DNA from: PALSA-693 sp963781155
Lineage (GTDB): Bacteria; Actinomycetota; Acidimicrobiia; Acidimicrobiales; Palsa-688
Length of the DNA stretch: 64,000 nucleotides
Assembly: GCA_963781155.1 (NCBI GenBank)
Contig: CAWAEC010000016.1
Span: 124,001-188,000, forward strand
Reading direction: 5' to 3'
Shown here: positions 27,437 through 36,561 of the stretch, in pieces
Numbering within the stretch: position 1 is the stretch's first letter
How the letters are laid out: each line of letters starts with the position of its first letter
Notes under the pieces: generated by a model
The model's database searches: none
What the model was told of the DNA's origin: nothing
The model's input: only the letters and a program-made list of their open reading frames with translations
Position numbers and translations under genes: made by a program

Positions 27437-29257
27437 CTACCCGGCCCCGAGGCTGACCATGGCGCCGCTCACGCTGACCTCGGCGGTGCTCGCGCTTCCG
27501 ACGGACACCCGCTCGGTGGTCGGGCCGCCGACCGAGACGGTGGCTCCGGCCAGGCTGAGCGGACGCGGTGTCCTCGCTGCCGATGCTGATGGTGGGCGCG
27601 TCCAGGGTCAGCGGGCCGCCGTCGGCGGTGATCTTGATGCCCAGGGCGCCGGTGATCTCGACCTGGCCCAGCGAGTTGATGGTGATCTTGATCTCGTCGC
27701 CGTCGAGCACCACCGACGTCGGCGGGGCTCTCGACCGGTGCGGTCATGATGCTGATGCCCATCGCCTCGGGCCCGTCGTTCCACTGGATGGTGTGGGCCA
27801 TGCGGGACGCGATCCGCCGGTTGGCCACCACCCCGGCGATTTCCGGCGCGGGCAGCGGCGACGCGATGCCGTTGTAGAGGTTGCCGATCACGTACGGATG
27901 GTCGATCGATCCGCGATCGAAGCCGATCAGCACCTCGTCTCCGACTTCGGGAATCCACAGAAAGCCCCCGCCGACCTTGCTGGCCCCGATCTGCATCACC
28001 CGGGCCCAGGCGCTGATGTAGTCGGGCGACAGCCACGGAAACATCACCTTGACCTGGCCCTGCTCCTCCGGGTCCATGTTGTCGACCACCGTGCCGATCA
28101 CCAGTCCCGGGATGGTCGGGCGATTCGACTGGAGTCGACGTGGCACCCGAGCTCAGGGCGAAGAGGGAGCGATCCCGGAAGCCGCCGACGGTGATCCAGG
28201 TGGTGTAGCCGCCGTTGTCCGGCTCGAACACGTGGCGGGCCGCGGAGCACACGTAGTAGCCGTCGAAGGGCATTCCGGCCATGCCCGACGGTGACGCTCT
28301 CGCCCGCCAGCAGGGCCGGGTTGCCCAGGCACTCGCCCTCGAGCTCGGCCAGGGCGCCGGCGATGTCGGCGGCGATGGACTCGGCCCAGCTCATGGCCGC
28401 CCCTTCGTTGTCGAAGGGAACGCTGGCGTCGAAGAAGGGCACGGCCTCGAACTCGCCTCCCACCAGCGGGGGCAGGGTCGCCGGGTCGATGCTCTGCGAG
28501 GAGGAGGGCACGGTGGGCCACGGGCCGATGACCGGCACGCCGAGCATCGGGTCGTAGCCGGTGACCGTGACCGCCGGAACCTGCTCGGCCGCGGAGACGA
28601 CGGCCCGCAGCCGCACCAGGTTCTTGCCCATGACCAGCTGGGTGCCCATCGGCGGGGTCGCGTAGGTCATGGCCGGCGGCATGCCCGCCTCGGGCGTGGG
28701 CATGGGGCAGAAGTTGAACAGCCCCAGGGCGTCGGCGTAGGCCACGTAGTTTTCCAGGGCGGCCAGCTGCTGGATGAAGACCCAGGCGCTGACGTTGGCC
28801 TGCGTGAGCCAGGGGTAGATATTCGTGGTCGGGATGATCTCGCCCGGGATGACCCCGGCCTCGCCGACCAGCATGGTCACCACGTCGGACGCGGTCATCT
28901 CCGGGTAGGCCATGGTCTGCGTGCCCCGCATCAGCCGGTGGGACTTGTCCATGCCCCGCACGATGGTGAGGGTCTCGCCGTGGGCGTAGCTCGACTTCGA
29001 CCGCGGTCACCTCGCCCGTGAGCAGCGGTGTGGGCACCCCGTCCTCGCTGGCCGTGACGGTGACCGGCGTCGCCAGCTGGAGGCCGCCGGGCAGCAGCAC
29101 CTCGTCGGGGATCCCCCGGAACACCAGCCTGAACTGGGAGGGCACGAACATGGTGCTGTCCACCTCGGCCGAGACCAGGAGGGCGCTGACGAGCGGGTTC
29201 AGCGGGGCGCCCATGACCAGGATCTCGCATTGGGAGCTGGTGGTGCTCGAAGCTCAC
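27437..29257 (-). CDS. VgrG-like spike protein, heavily frameshifted
   Basis: GGAGGAG lies 6 nt before the GTG at 29257. The N-terminal hub domain is readable as MFVPSQFRLVFRGIPDEVLL and PVTVTASEDGVPTPLLTGEV, then MTASDVVTMLVGEAGVIPGE. A gp5-like OB-fold follows (PTIPGLVIGTVVDNMDPEEQ; GGGFLWIPEVGDEVLIGFDR; HPYVIGNLYNG). The C-terminus is a beta-helix needle (ITINSLGQVEITGALGIKIT). The joined length is about 607 residues, as for Pvc8/Afp8 or VgrG. At least five frame changes occur. It forms the membrane-piercing trimer capped by the PAAR-like tip. No extra toxin domain is visible after the needle. Confidence 0.86.
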
Positions 29258-29270
29258 AGCTCGCTCCTCC

Positions 29271-29946
29271 TCACGACAGGGCCTCCGCCTCGCGCCGGTC
29301 GGGCACGATCAGCACCGTGCCCGGCTTGACGCGCATGGGATCGTCGATGTTGTTGGCCTCGGCCAGGGCCCGCCACTTGTTGGGGTCCCGGTACTCCTCG
29401 TGTGGCGATCGAGGCCAGCGTGTCGCCTTCCACGACGGTGTGGGTGCGCCGGGTGGCCAGACCACCGGAGGTGGGGTTGGTGGGGCCGAGCGGGGCCGGG
29501 AGGGGGACGGCCTGCAGGGATCACGGTGGCCGTGGCCCGGACCGGCACGCCGAGAAGGAAGCGCTCGTAGGCGACCGAGACCTTGGTCGACGATGGCCTG
29601 GTCCATGATGATGTTCGGGCCCCAGCCAAACATCACCGTCGGCGCCGTCGATGCCCCGACGCCCATGGAGAGAACGGTCGGGAGCACCAGCATCTTGAGC
29701 TGGTCGATGACCAGCGACGGCGGGAGCGGAGGCACCGCGAAGGCGTCCAGAAGGATCTTGACGTCCATCTTGGGCGGGGCGACCCCCTGCCACTGCGGCT
29801 GGGAGCCGTTGGTGGCGGGCTGAGGGCTGTCCTTCCAGTTTCCTTCGGTGACGATGGTGAATCCCTCCGGGTTGTAGCGCGAAGACGATGGGCGGCATCG
29901 GGAGGTCGAGGCACTGGATGTACGCGCTGACGGCACTGGCGGCCAT
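29271..29946 (-). CDS. LysM-domain tail protein (Pvc7/Afp7-like), frame broken several times
   Basis: GGAGG lies 5 nt before the ATG at 29946. Readable segments are YNPEGFTIVTEGNWKDSPQP, VDVKILLDAF-type sequence (MDVKILLDAFAVPPLPPSLV), APTVMFGWGPNIIMDQA and a C-terminal LysM module (EEYRDPNKWRALAEANNIDD...GTVLIVP). In eCIS and phage tails this family connects the tube to the spike hub, the LysM part giving it an old 'peptidoglycan-binding' label. The joined size of about 225 residues is normal. At least four indels are needed. It lies between the second tube-like protein and the spike. Confidence 0.82.
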
Positions 29947-29990
29947 CCCCGCCTCCGGCTACGGACATGACATGATCTTCTCCTTCGGTC

Positions 29991-30761
29991 CTACATGAAT
30001 CCCATGTGGGCCAGCGTCAGGACTTCGGTGGCGACGTTGTTGGCGTGGCGTCCATGGACGGGCCCTTCCAGCTGACGGGAGTGACTCCGATCATCTGCCA
30101 GGTCATCACCACCGCGCCGCGTCTGGTCCAGGCAGCTGATCTGGGCCGGCGGTGGGGACTGGGCAGCATGTGGTAGGCGCTGATCCAGTTCATGACGGTG
30201 GCCGTGTCCGGACTGACCGGCCGTTCGAGGATGATATTCGAGTACGTCATGTGGCCGGGCAGGTGATGCTGAAAGAAGCTCATCGCCGTGTCGGGCCGGT
30301 CGGTGGTCGCGATCGACATCCCGAGCCCGGACATCTTGCTCCACGATCCCGAGGTCGACGGCGTCCACCGAGACGGTGAAGAAGACGCTGATGCCCGGGT
30401 TGGAATTCAAACGAATGCCGGTCCCGACGTTCAGCCACTGGGTCTGGTTGACGGCCGTCTGCACAATCTGGTCGGCCGAGGCCGCCGACATCGGAGTCGG
30501 ATCGCCCTGCCACTGGGTCGCGGCGACGGCCTGCTCGGTGTGCTGGTCCGCCTCGGACTGCGACTCCGGTTTCGGATCGCCCTGCCACTGCGTCTGCTGG
30601 ACCGCCTGCTCGGTGTGCTCGTCGGCCTCGGACTGCGACTCCGCTTGCGGATCGCCCTGCCACTGCGTCTGCTGGACCGCCTGCTCGGTGTGCTCGTCGG
30701 CCTCGGACTGCGACTCCGGCTTCGGATCGTTCTGCTCGTTGCCGTCTCCGGCGTCAGACAC
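29991..30761 (-). CDS. Second tube-like (gp19-family) tail protein with 25-residue N-terminal repeats, frame broken
   Basis: The C-terminal half is a tail-tube-type protein: GISVFFTVSVDAVDLG, MSGLGMSIATTDRPDTAMSF, LPGHMTYSNIILERPVSPDT, VVMTWQMIGVTPVSWKGPSM and NVATEVLTLAHMGFM. This is the pattern of Pvc5-type adaptor tubes between the main tube and the spike. The N-terminal 130 residues are an unusual extension: three near-identical 25-residue acidic units (ESQSEADEHTEQAV.QTQWQ) plus a degenerate fourth, which reads into the tube domain. At least three frame changes occur in the tube half; the repeat half is in one frame. It starts 4 nt after the large DUF4157 stop. Confidence 0.8.
   Translation of the reverse strand: MSDAGDGNEQNDPKPESQSEADEHTEQAVQQTQWQGDPQAESQSEADEHTEQAVQQTQWQGDPKPESQSEADQHTEQAVAATQWQGDPTPMSAASADQIVQTAVNQTQWLNVGTGIRLNSNPGISVFFTVSVDAVDLGIVEQDVRARDVDRDHRPARHGDELLSASPARPHDVLEYHPRTAGQSGHGHRHELDQRLPHAAQSPPPAQISCLDQTRRGGDDLADDRSHSRQLEGPVHGRHANNVATEVLTLAHMGFM
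30501..30725 (-). repeat. Three 75-bp tandem repeats coding for 25-residue units
   Basis: ATCGCCCTGCCACTG recurs at 30501, 30576 and 30651 (plus strand), an exact 75-bp period. The unit keeps the reading frame, so copy number could vary without breaking the protein. Confidence 0.9.
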
Positions 30762-30765
30762 TGAG

Positions 30766-33178
30766 CTACCACCTCCTGTAATGATCGGTGACCAGCCCGG
30801 CTCGTTCCCGGTCCTCGCGCAGCTCGCCCTTGAGCCGGTATCGGATCAACGGGTACAGCCACCGGCTCAGGTTCGTCAGATCCTCGTCGCTCGGCCGGGC
30901 CATGGGCTCGGCCTCCTGCCCTCCGGGTATGAGGCTGGAACCAGCCGGAGGATTGGTGGTGGGCGCGGTGAACTCCTCGGCTCGCTGGATCCCCCCGCCG
31001 GCCGCGGCAGGGGGAGGCGCGGAGCTCGGTGGCGCGGCTGCGACGGGGGAGGCGGCTGGGGGCGTGAACACGGAGGTCACCGCCTCACCTGCCATCGGGG
31101 TGCTGAGGGCCGACATTTTGTCGAGGATGGACAGCGCCAGCGATTCGGGGTCTGCGCTGCTGGGCGCCGGCGCCACGAGCGGGAGAGCACCACCTATCTC
31201 GGCGCCGGGGCCTCGGTCCGGTCCGAGCCCGGCGGACCACGATGTCCCGCTTCCGCCAGCCGGGGCCGTGGGCAACGGTCGAGCACGGGACCCAGGCGAT
31301 AGGTCGTCTCCGTCGTCAGTGCTTCCGCCTCGAGCAGCCGGCCCGCGGGAGTGTGCTCGGCCGGGAGCGCCGGGCCGAAGCGGGCCCGCTGGGCGACGTG
31401 GGTCAGCTCGTGGGCGAGGAGCGCCTCGCCCGGTCCCGCTTCCAGGCTGCCGGCGCTGGCCGGGATCACGACGGCTCGGTCTGACGTGTACGCCCGCGCT
31501 CCCAGCCGGTGGGTCTCCGAGGCGCCTTCGGCGGTGCGGTCGACGGGGACCGTGGTGAGGTCCACCCCGTGGCGCGCGCCGATTTCTGTCCGGACGCGAA
31601 CACCTTCTACCGGCGGAGCGGACGTGCCCTGGTCGCCGTCGAGCGGTTCGGCATCGACCAGAGGATCCATGGCGAGCAAGGGCGCTTGTCGCTCGGTGGC
31701 CGGTGGCAGATCTGGCGGGGTAACACCGGAGAGCCTGGAGGGGCAGGCTCGATGGGCGCACGGGGCAGGGGCATGCCGGCCAGCACCCTTCCGGGACCAG
31801 CCGGGCGCAGTCCGGAAGGAACGCCCGGCGGTGGCGGGCGGTTGGGTCATGCGGGGCTGGGGGATGCTCCTGGTGGCGGCCATCTGGGTCTGGATGAGCG
31901 ATCGGGATGCTTGCACCTGTTGGGCCCGGCTGAGGGTGGTGATATCCCACGGACGCCGCGGTCGGCGGGAGGCTCGACATCGGCTCGCCGAGCCCGGACC
32001 GGGGCACAGACGTCGGGGGGCGGAGGACCAACGGGTGATCGGTACCAGTCGGTCCGCTCGTGCCGCCGGCGTCGGGCACAGACGTCACGTCCAGCTGCTC
32101 GCCGGCTGCTGGCTGCCGTTGGCCCAAGAGCGGGGCGACGGGCGGCGGTGACAGATCGGCCGGGGACCCCGAGTCCGGTGGGTTCTCGGGCGTCGCCGAC
32201 GGCAAGGACTCGTCGCCGGCCGGCCCGGCCACAGTGGCGGCCGCCGCGGGAGACTCCGGCGGGCCGACCGGGGCGGCGGACTCCGGCGGGCCGACCGGGG
32301 CGGCCAGCGGCGAGGCTTGCACGGGCGCAGGCCCCGGCGGGACGAAGGTTGCGTCGGCGGCCAGCGGGGCCTCACGGGTGCTTTCCTCCACGTCGGGGAC
32401 TGAGCCAGAGCGTGGCGCCGGGACCGCACGGCGGAGGTGGGAGTGGAAGGATGGGCGTCGGCTCTTCTCGTGCCACCGCAGGACCCGGGTCGGGCGGCCC
32501 GCCGGCAGAGGGGTCCGGCTCCGGCCCCAGCGGGCGGCCGGGGCCAAGAAGAGGGGCCACAGGTAGGGACTGTGCGGGCGTCGCGTCCGGCGAAGGTGCC
32601 GATGGCGGTGGGCTCGGGGGCGGTTCGGAGAGCGCGGGGAACGACGGGGTAGGGCCGGGTGGGAGCCCGGTGGCAGCTGGCGCCTCAAACCTGGGATCCG
32701 CGGCACCCACGTCCGGCGCAACTGGGGCCGGAACGTCGGCGGGAGCCACCGCCAGTGGGAGCTCCGGCTCCGCGAGATATCCCGTTCCGGACGCGGTCGG
32801 CTCGGGTGACGCTGCGGGAACGGCCCCGCCAACTCCCGTGGCTGCCGCTGGCGGCGGTTCAGGCAGACGCGCGCTCGGCAAAGACGCAAGCGGCAGGTCG
32901 GGCGGAGTCGACGCCTCCACGTAACGGTGCGGCGATCGTTCCGCGTCCGGGAGGGACACGAGCGGTTGCACCACCGGGCTGAATGGTGCCCCACCGACAA
33001 GGCCCGACGGCGTGTCCTCGCCGCCGACTACCGGTACCTCCGCGGTATCGGCAGGAACGGATTGCGTTTCTTCCCGACGCGTCTCGTCCGGCGTGACCGC
33101 CGGTGCCTGGCGTATTTCGGCAACATGGGGCTCGGTATCTGATGGTGCCGGACCCGGCGGGGGGACTTCCGTTGACAT
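30766..33178 (-). CDS. Large DUF4157 (eCIS core domain) protein with Pro/Ala-rich N-terminus, frame broken
   Basis: A gene coding for about 800 residues, readable in several frames. The first 430 or so residues are Pro/Ala/Ser-rich and probably disordered. The DUF4157 domain follows: VRVRTEIGARHGVDLTTVPV, LGARAYTSDRAVVIPASAGS and LLAHELTHVAQRA with HExxH. The C-terminus is PSDEDLTNLSRWLYPLIRYR followed by a Lys/Arg/Glu helix ending RAGLVTDHYRRW. That charged tail, next to tube genes, resembles what I know of eCIS DUF4157 proteins in Actinobacteria. Frame changes lie near 32410, 31970 and 31240. ATG 33178 has GAGGA 8 nt upstream; GTG 33202 is an alternative. The protease-like centre may act during assembly or be structural; this is unsettled. 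Confidence 0.75.
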
Positions 33179-33255
33179 CCCGATGGTCCTCATTGTCAGC
33201 ACCCGACGACTGCTCGAGCCGCCCGATTCCGACGCGGCAGCCGGAACCGCGAGCG

Positions 33256-33666
33256 TCAGGGGCTGATCTCTTCGGGCAGGCGGTCACCCGGAGCTGAGCG
33301 GGTTTCCTCTGCGGCCACGGCGGGAGGCGTCGTTCGGCGAGCACCGCCATCCCCTCGACGATGCCTGAGGGTGCGGCCGGGGAGACGGAGTGGCCGAGCG
33401 GCGCCGAGGAAGCGCTCCGGCGCCTGCCAGGAGACGAGCGATTCGTCGAAATGATGTGACACGACCCAGGGCATCTCGGGCAGCAACGGCGCCAGCGGCG
33501 GGAGCTTGGCCCAGTCCGGGACGTCGGACAGGGTGCTGCGCCCGGATGACGTCACGCTCCGGATGTGCGGGCGCTTCGGGCCCAGGCGGATCGCCGCTGG
33601 AGCCGATGGGGCGGTCGGAGCACGATCTGGGCCACGAGCGGACCGGCGCCAGTTGAGCAGGCCCAT
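33256..33666 (-). CDS. Hypothetical protein within eCIS operon, frame uncertain
   Basis: About 136 residues. The first 90 are clear: MGLLNWRRSARGPDRAPTAP, then VPDWAKLPPLAPLLPEMPWV and VVSHHFDESLVSWQAPERFL. The rest reads either as a basic run in the same frame or, after two small shifts, as APLGHSVSPAAPSGIVEGMA. The stop at 33256 serves the first frame. I do not recognise the family. It starts 8 nt after the DUF6760-like stop (ATG), or overlaps it from an in-frame GTG at 33678. Its position between the DUF6760 and DUF4157 genes suggests a tail component or chaperone. Confidence 0.5.
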   Translation of the reverse strand: MGLLNWRRSARGPDRAPTAPSAPAAIRLGPKRPHIRSVTSSGRSTLSDVPDWAKLPPLAPLLPEMPWVVSHHFDESLVSWQAPERFLGAARPLRLPGRTLRHRRGDGGARRTTPPAVAAEETRSAPGDRLPEEISP

Positions 33667-33674
33667 CGCCCCTG

Positions 33675-33836
33675 TCACTCTCTCTCTTCGGACAGTCGCC
33701 GGTTGATCTTGGCGATCTCCGCGACGAAACGCTGACGGACGGGATGCTCGAGGTCGAGAATCTCGTCGAGGGACCAGTGAAAGTGATAGGCCACGTACGC
33801 CACCTCCTCGTACAGCCGGTCGGTCGCGTACGTCAT
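33675..33836 (-). CDS. Small DUF6760-like tail-locus protein
   Basis: A 53-residue protein beginning MTYATDRLYEEVAYVAYHFH, with WSLDEILDLEHPVRQRFV in the middle. It resembles the small protein (DUF6760) found after the tail assembly gene in many eCIS and some phage tail loci; similarity to frame-shifted tail-chaperone extensions is possible. Its ATG overlaps the stop of the upstream gene as ATGA, so translation is coupled. It is intact. Confidence 0.72.
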   Translation of the reverse strand: MTYATDRLYEEVAYVAYHFHWSLDEILDLEHPVRQRFVAEIAKINRRLSEERE

Positions 33837-34324
33837 CGTTCCCCCTGGCCACCACCGGCCAGATCGACCGTAAACGTCTCACCGCAGGCCGGGCATTTGA
33901 CCGCGGCCCGGGTGTGGCCCTCGGTGTTGATGCGGCGGTAGAGGTCCTGCAGGAAGGCCAGATCCGAGGCGAAGAGGTTCTCGACGACCGAGGCCCGTAC
34001 CTCGTCGTCCTCCAGGGTGCCGAGCCGGGTGATGACCCGGGACAGCAGGACGACGGTCAGGTAGGCGGGGTTGCTCCGGACCCGGTCGTCGTGCAGGGGG
34101 AGGAGCTCGTCCCTGGCCGTCGCCAGGCGCATGGCGCCCGTCTTGTGCAGCACGCCCGCCGTGTCGAGGTAGCCGCGCGGCAACTCGAACTCGAACACGG
34201 TTCGCAGCGGCTCTGGCCGGGGCGGCGCCACAGGGGATCTGCGGAGGGACGACCGGCGGGCCGTACCGGTGTCCCGGCCGCCTCCTCCGCATTCCGTCGT
34301 GGAGAGGGGAGCACCTCGTCGCAT
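33833..34324 (-). CDS. Tail assembly protein with C-terminal zinc-finger-like motif
   Basis: An intact 163-residue protein. After a basic N-terminus it has VFEFELPRGYLDTAGVLHKT, MRLATARDELLPLHDDRVRS, NPAYLTVVLLSRVITRLGTL and LFASDLAFLQDLYRRINTEG, then a C-terminal CPACGETFTVDL half zinc-ribbon. The order (tube, this gene, DUF6760) and the LATARDEL/RINTEG features match the conserved tail assembly protein of eCIS loci; a chaperone-like role is inferred from phage gene order. The stop overlaps the next start. The first 35 residues could be dispensable if a later start is used. Confidence 0.72.
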   Translation of the reverse strand: MRRGAPLSTTECGGGGRDTGTARRSSLRRSPVAPPRPEPLRTVFEFELPRGYLDTAGVLHKTGAMRLATARDELLPLHDDRVRSNPAYLTVVLLSRVITRLGTLEDDEVRASVVENLFASDLAFLQDLYRRINTEGHTRAAVKCPACGETFTVDLAGGGQGER

Positions 34325-34370
34325 TTAGGCGGTGCGCGGTGAGCGCGCCGACGATCAACGTGCCCGTCGC

Positions 34371-34825
34371 TCATGGCTGGGTGGCCTCGATCTCCTCGTA
34401 GACGAAGGTCGACGGTCTCCTCGATGGGGTTGGCGGCGCTGGCGTTCATGCCGGTGACCTTGAGCTCGATCGGCCAGGCGTTTTTGAAGGTGTACTCCCG
34501 CGTCGGAACGTATTCCTGGTTGTAGATCGTGACGACGCCGTTCTTGCGGGCCGCCTTCACATCCTTGACGGCGGTGTTGAACCAGATATCCCAGCTCGGG
34601 TCGTCGGTCATGACCCGGGTGACGGTGAGCTGGCCGAGGAATACCCGGTTGCCGGCCCACGACCTTGTGGACGGCCTTGCCGTCCAGGGTGTTGGACTTG
34701 GTCTCCACCTTGTCCAGCTTCAGGGCCAGCCCGTCGATGGACTTGATCGTCCTGCTCTCGATGCCGTCGAGAGTGAAACCGAACTTGTGGGTGCCGGCCG
34801 AGTCGTAATCTGCGAAACCTGCCAT
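34371..34825 (-). CDS. Inner tube protein (gp19/Hcp-like), frame broken twice
   Basis: The N-terminus MAGFADYDSAGTHKFGFTLD, then IKSIDGLALKLDKVETKSNT, is the classic eCIS tube (Pvc1/Afp1) start. A shift near 34655 leads to NRVFLGQLTVTRVMTDDPSW and a frame carrying FNTAVKDVKAARKNGVVTIY and YTFKNAWPIELKVTGMNASA. A second shift near 34415 gives TFVYEEIEATQP and the stop at 34371. The joined length is about 151 residues, as expected. Hexameric rings of this protein form the conduit inside the sheath. It lies 35 nt downstream of the sheath gene. Confidence 0.9.
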
Positions 34826-34860
34826 TTTGTTCTTCTACCTCCTGAGAACGGGGTTGCGGC

Positions 34861-36407
34861 TTACTCGTTGACCAGGCTGGTGCCGCCGGAGAACTGCGAC
34901 AGGCGGAAGATGACGAACTCCGCCGGCTTGACCGGAGCGACACCGATCTCGCAGACGACCTGGCCGGCGTCGATCCCTTCGGACGGGTTGGTCTCGCCGT
35001 CGCACTTCACGAAGAAGGCCTCGGCGGGCGTCAGCCCGAACAGTGCCCCCTTGCGCCACTCGTTGACCAGGAAACCGGCGATGGTGCGGCGGATCTTGGA
35101 CCAGAGGGCGTAGTCGTTGGGCTCGAAGACCACCCAGTCGGTCCCGTTGAGGATCGACTTCTCCAGGTAGTTGAAGAGCCGGCGCACGTTGAGGTAGCGC
35201 CACGCCGCGTCCGACGACAGGGTGCGGGCCCCCCACACCCGGATGCCCGCGGCCCGGGAAGGCCCGGATGCAGTTGATCCCGACCGGGTTGAGCAGGTCG
35301 TGCTCGTTCTTGGTGATGTTGATCTCGAGGTTGATCGCTCCCCGGACGACCTCGTTGGCCGGCGCCTTGTGGACGCCGCGGGTGTCGTCGTTGCGGCCCC
35401 AGATGCCGGCCATGTGCCCGCTCGGCGGGACGAAGACGTTGGTGCCGGTGGCGGGGTCGAACACCTTGACCCACGGCCAGTAGAGGGCGGCGTACTTCGA
35501 GTCGTAGCCGACCTTGTCGACCCGCCACTCCTTGATCTGCTGGGCGTTCAGGCCCGGGAGGCGGGTCGAGGATGGCAACCCGGTCGCCCATCAGCTCGCA
35601 GTGGGCGATCATGGCCAGCTGCACGGCCTGCACGCCCTCCAGGTCGATCATGCCGTTCTGGTAGGCCGACATCAGGTCCGGCACGCAGACCATCGTGACC
35701 TCGTCGACGGCCTCCAGGCCGCCGAAGCCGGTCCGGTCGGCCGGGTCCCCGACATAGTCGTCGGGGGCCAGGTGGACCGGCGCCGGCGCGCCTCCGCCGG
35801 CCAGGGCGACGGTGCCCCGGGCCACCCGTTCGGCCGCGACACCCAGATCCTCGAGGCGGATCAGCTTGGATTGGGCGTTGACGACGGTGACGACGTTCTG
35901 GCGACCCCGCTTGGTCGTCACGTTGTCGAAGGTCTCCTCGACCCGTTGCCCTTCTTGACCAGCAGCTTGAAGGCGTCCTCGGGCGCCCCTTCGGCGTTGG
36001 TGTCGGCGATCTCGACGGAGATGTCGTTGCCGTCGGCCCCTTCGGCCAGGGCCTGGACCCGGAAGGCGCCCACGCTGGCCGCGGCCCCGCCACCGCGCAC
36101 GTGCTGGCCGCAGCTCGGCCCGGGCGGCCGGCGAGGAGGCCCCGTTGCCGCCGATCCGAATGACGTAGCAGGCGCCGCCACCGTTCTGGAAGTAGCCGTA
36201 CACGGCGTGGTGCAGGTACGAGCCTTCGACGAAGTCACCGAAGATGCCCGTGAACTGGCTCCAGTTCGTGACCAGGGTCGGGGCGTTGAACGGACCGGCG
36301 CTGGCCAAACCCACGAATGCGGCCACGGCCGTGCCGACACCTTCGATCGGTCGGGCGCCGGCTTCCATTTCCTCGACGTAGACACCTGGCGACAGGTAGG
36401 TCGGCAT
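34861..36407 (-). CDS. Contractile sheath protein, frame broken at least four times
   Basis: Begins MPTYLSPGVYVEEMEAGARP, the signature of phage and eCIS sheath proteins, then VAAFVGLASAGPFNAPTLVT and YGYFQNGGGACYVIRIGGNG. Later parts in other frames are LIRLEDLGVAAERVARGTVA, VDEVTMVCVPDLMSAYQNGM, YAALYWPWVKVFDPATGTNV, GHMAGIWGRNDDTRGVHKAP and the C-terminal KSILNGTDWVVFEPNDYALW...IFRLSQFSGGTSL. The span gives about 515 residues, a typical single-gene sheath. The ATG at 36407 is preferred over 36413 because GAGGAGG lies about 6 nt before it. The sheath contracts to drive the tube out. Confidence 0.93.
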
Positions 36408-36507
36408 GAACATCCTCCTCGGGACGGACCACCTGCACCATGCCGCGTCCGTTCAGATGGAGGAAGGGGCGGGAGGGCGAGACTGGGGGAAGCGTGCCCT
36501 GCGCTTT

Positions 36508-36546
36508 CGGGCAAAAGTGGCTGCCCGCGACCGAACCAGTCGCGGG
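36508..36546 (-). terminator. Hairpins between AAA+ ATPase and sheath genes
   Basis: An 8-bp perfect stem CCCGCGAC/GTCGCGGG (36524-36531 with 36539-36546, 7-nt loop) lies beside a second inverted repeat CGGGCA...TGCCCG (36508-36527). They share bases, so only one can form at a time. There is no U-run. They could be an attenuator or processing site that sets sheath/tube levels apart from the ATPase. Confidence 0.4.
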
Positions 36547-36561
36547 TTGGCTCCGGCTCGG

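Noticed and set aside
30501..30725. Regular 75-bp repeats considered as a CRISPR array
   Set aside because: There are no variable spacers; the units are coding, in frame, and vary like a protein repeat. No cas genes are present.
31509..32924. 471-residue plus-strand open frame
   Set aside because: Antisense to the Pro-rich arm of the large DUF4157 protein; Gly/Arg-rich with no domain.
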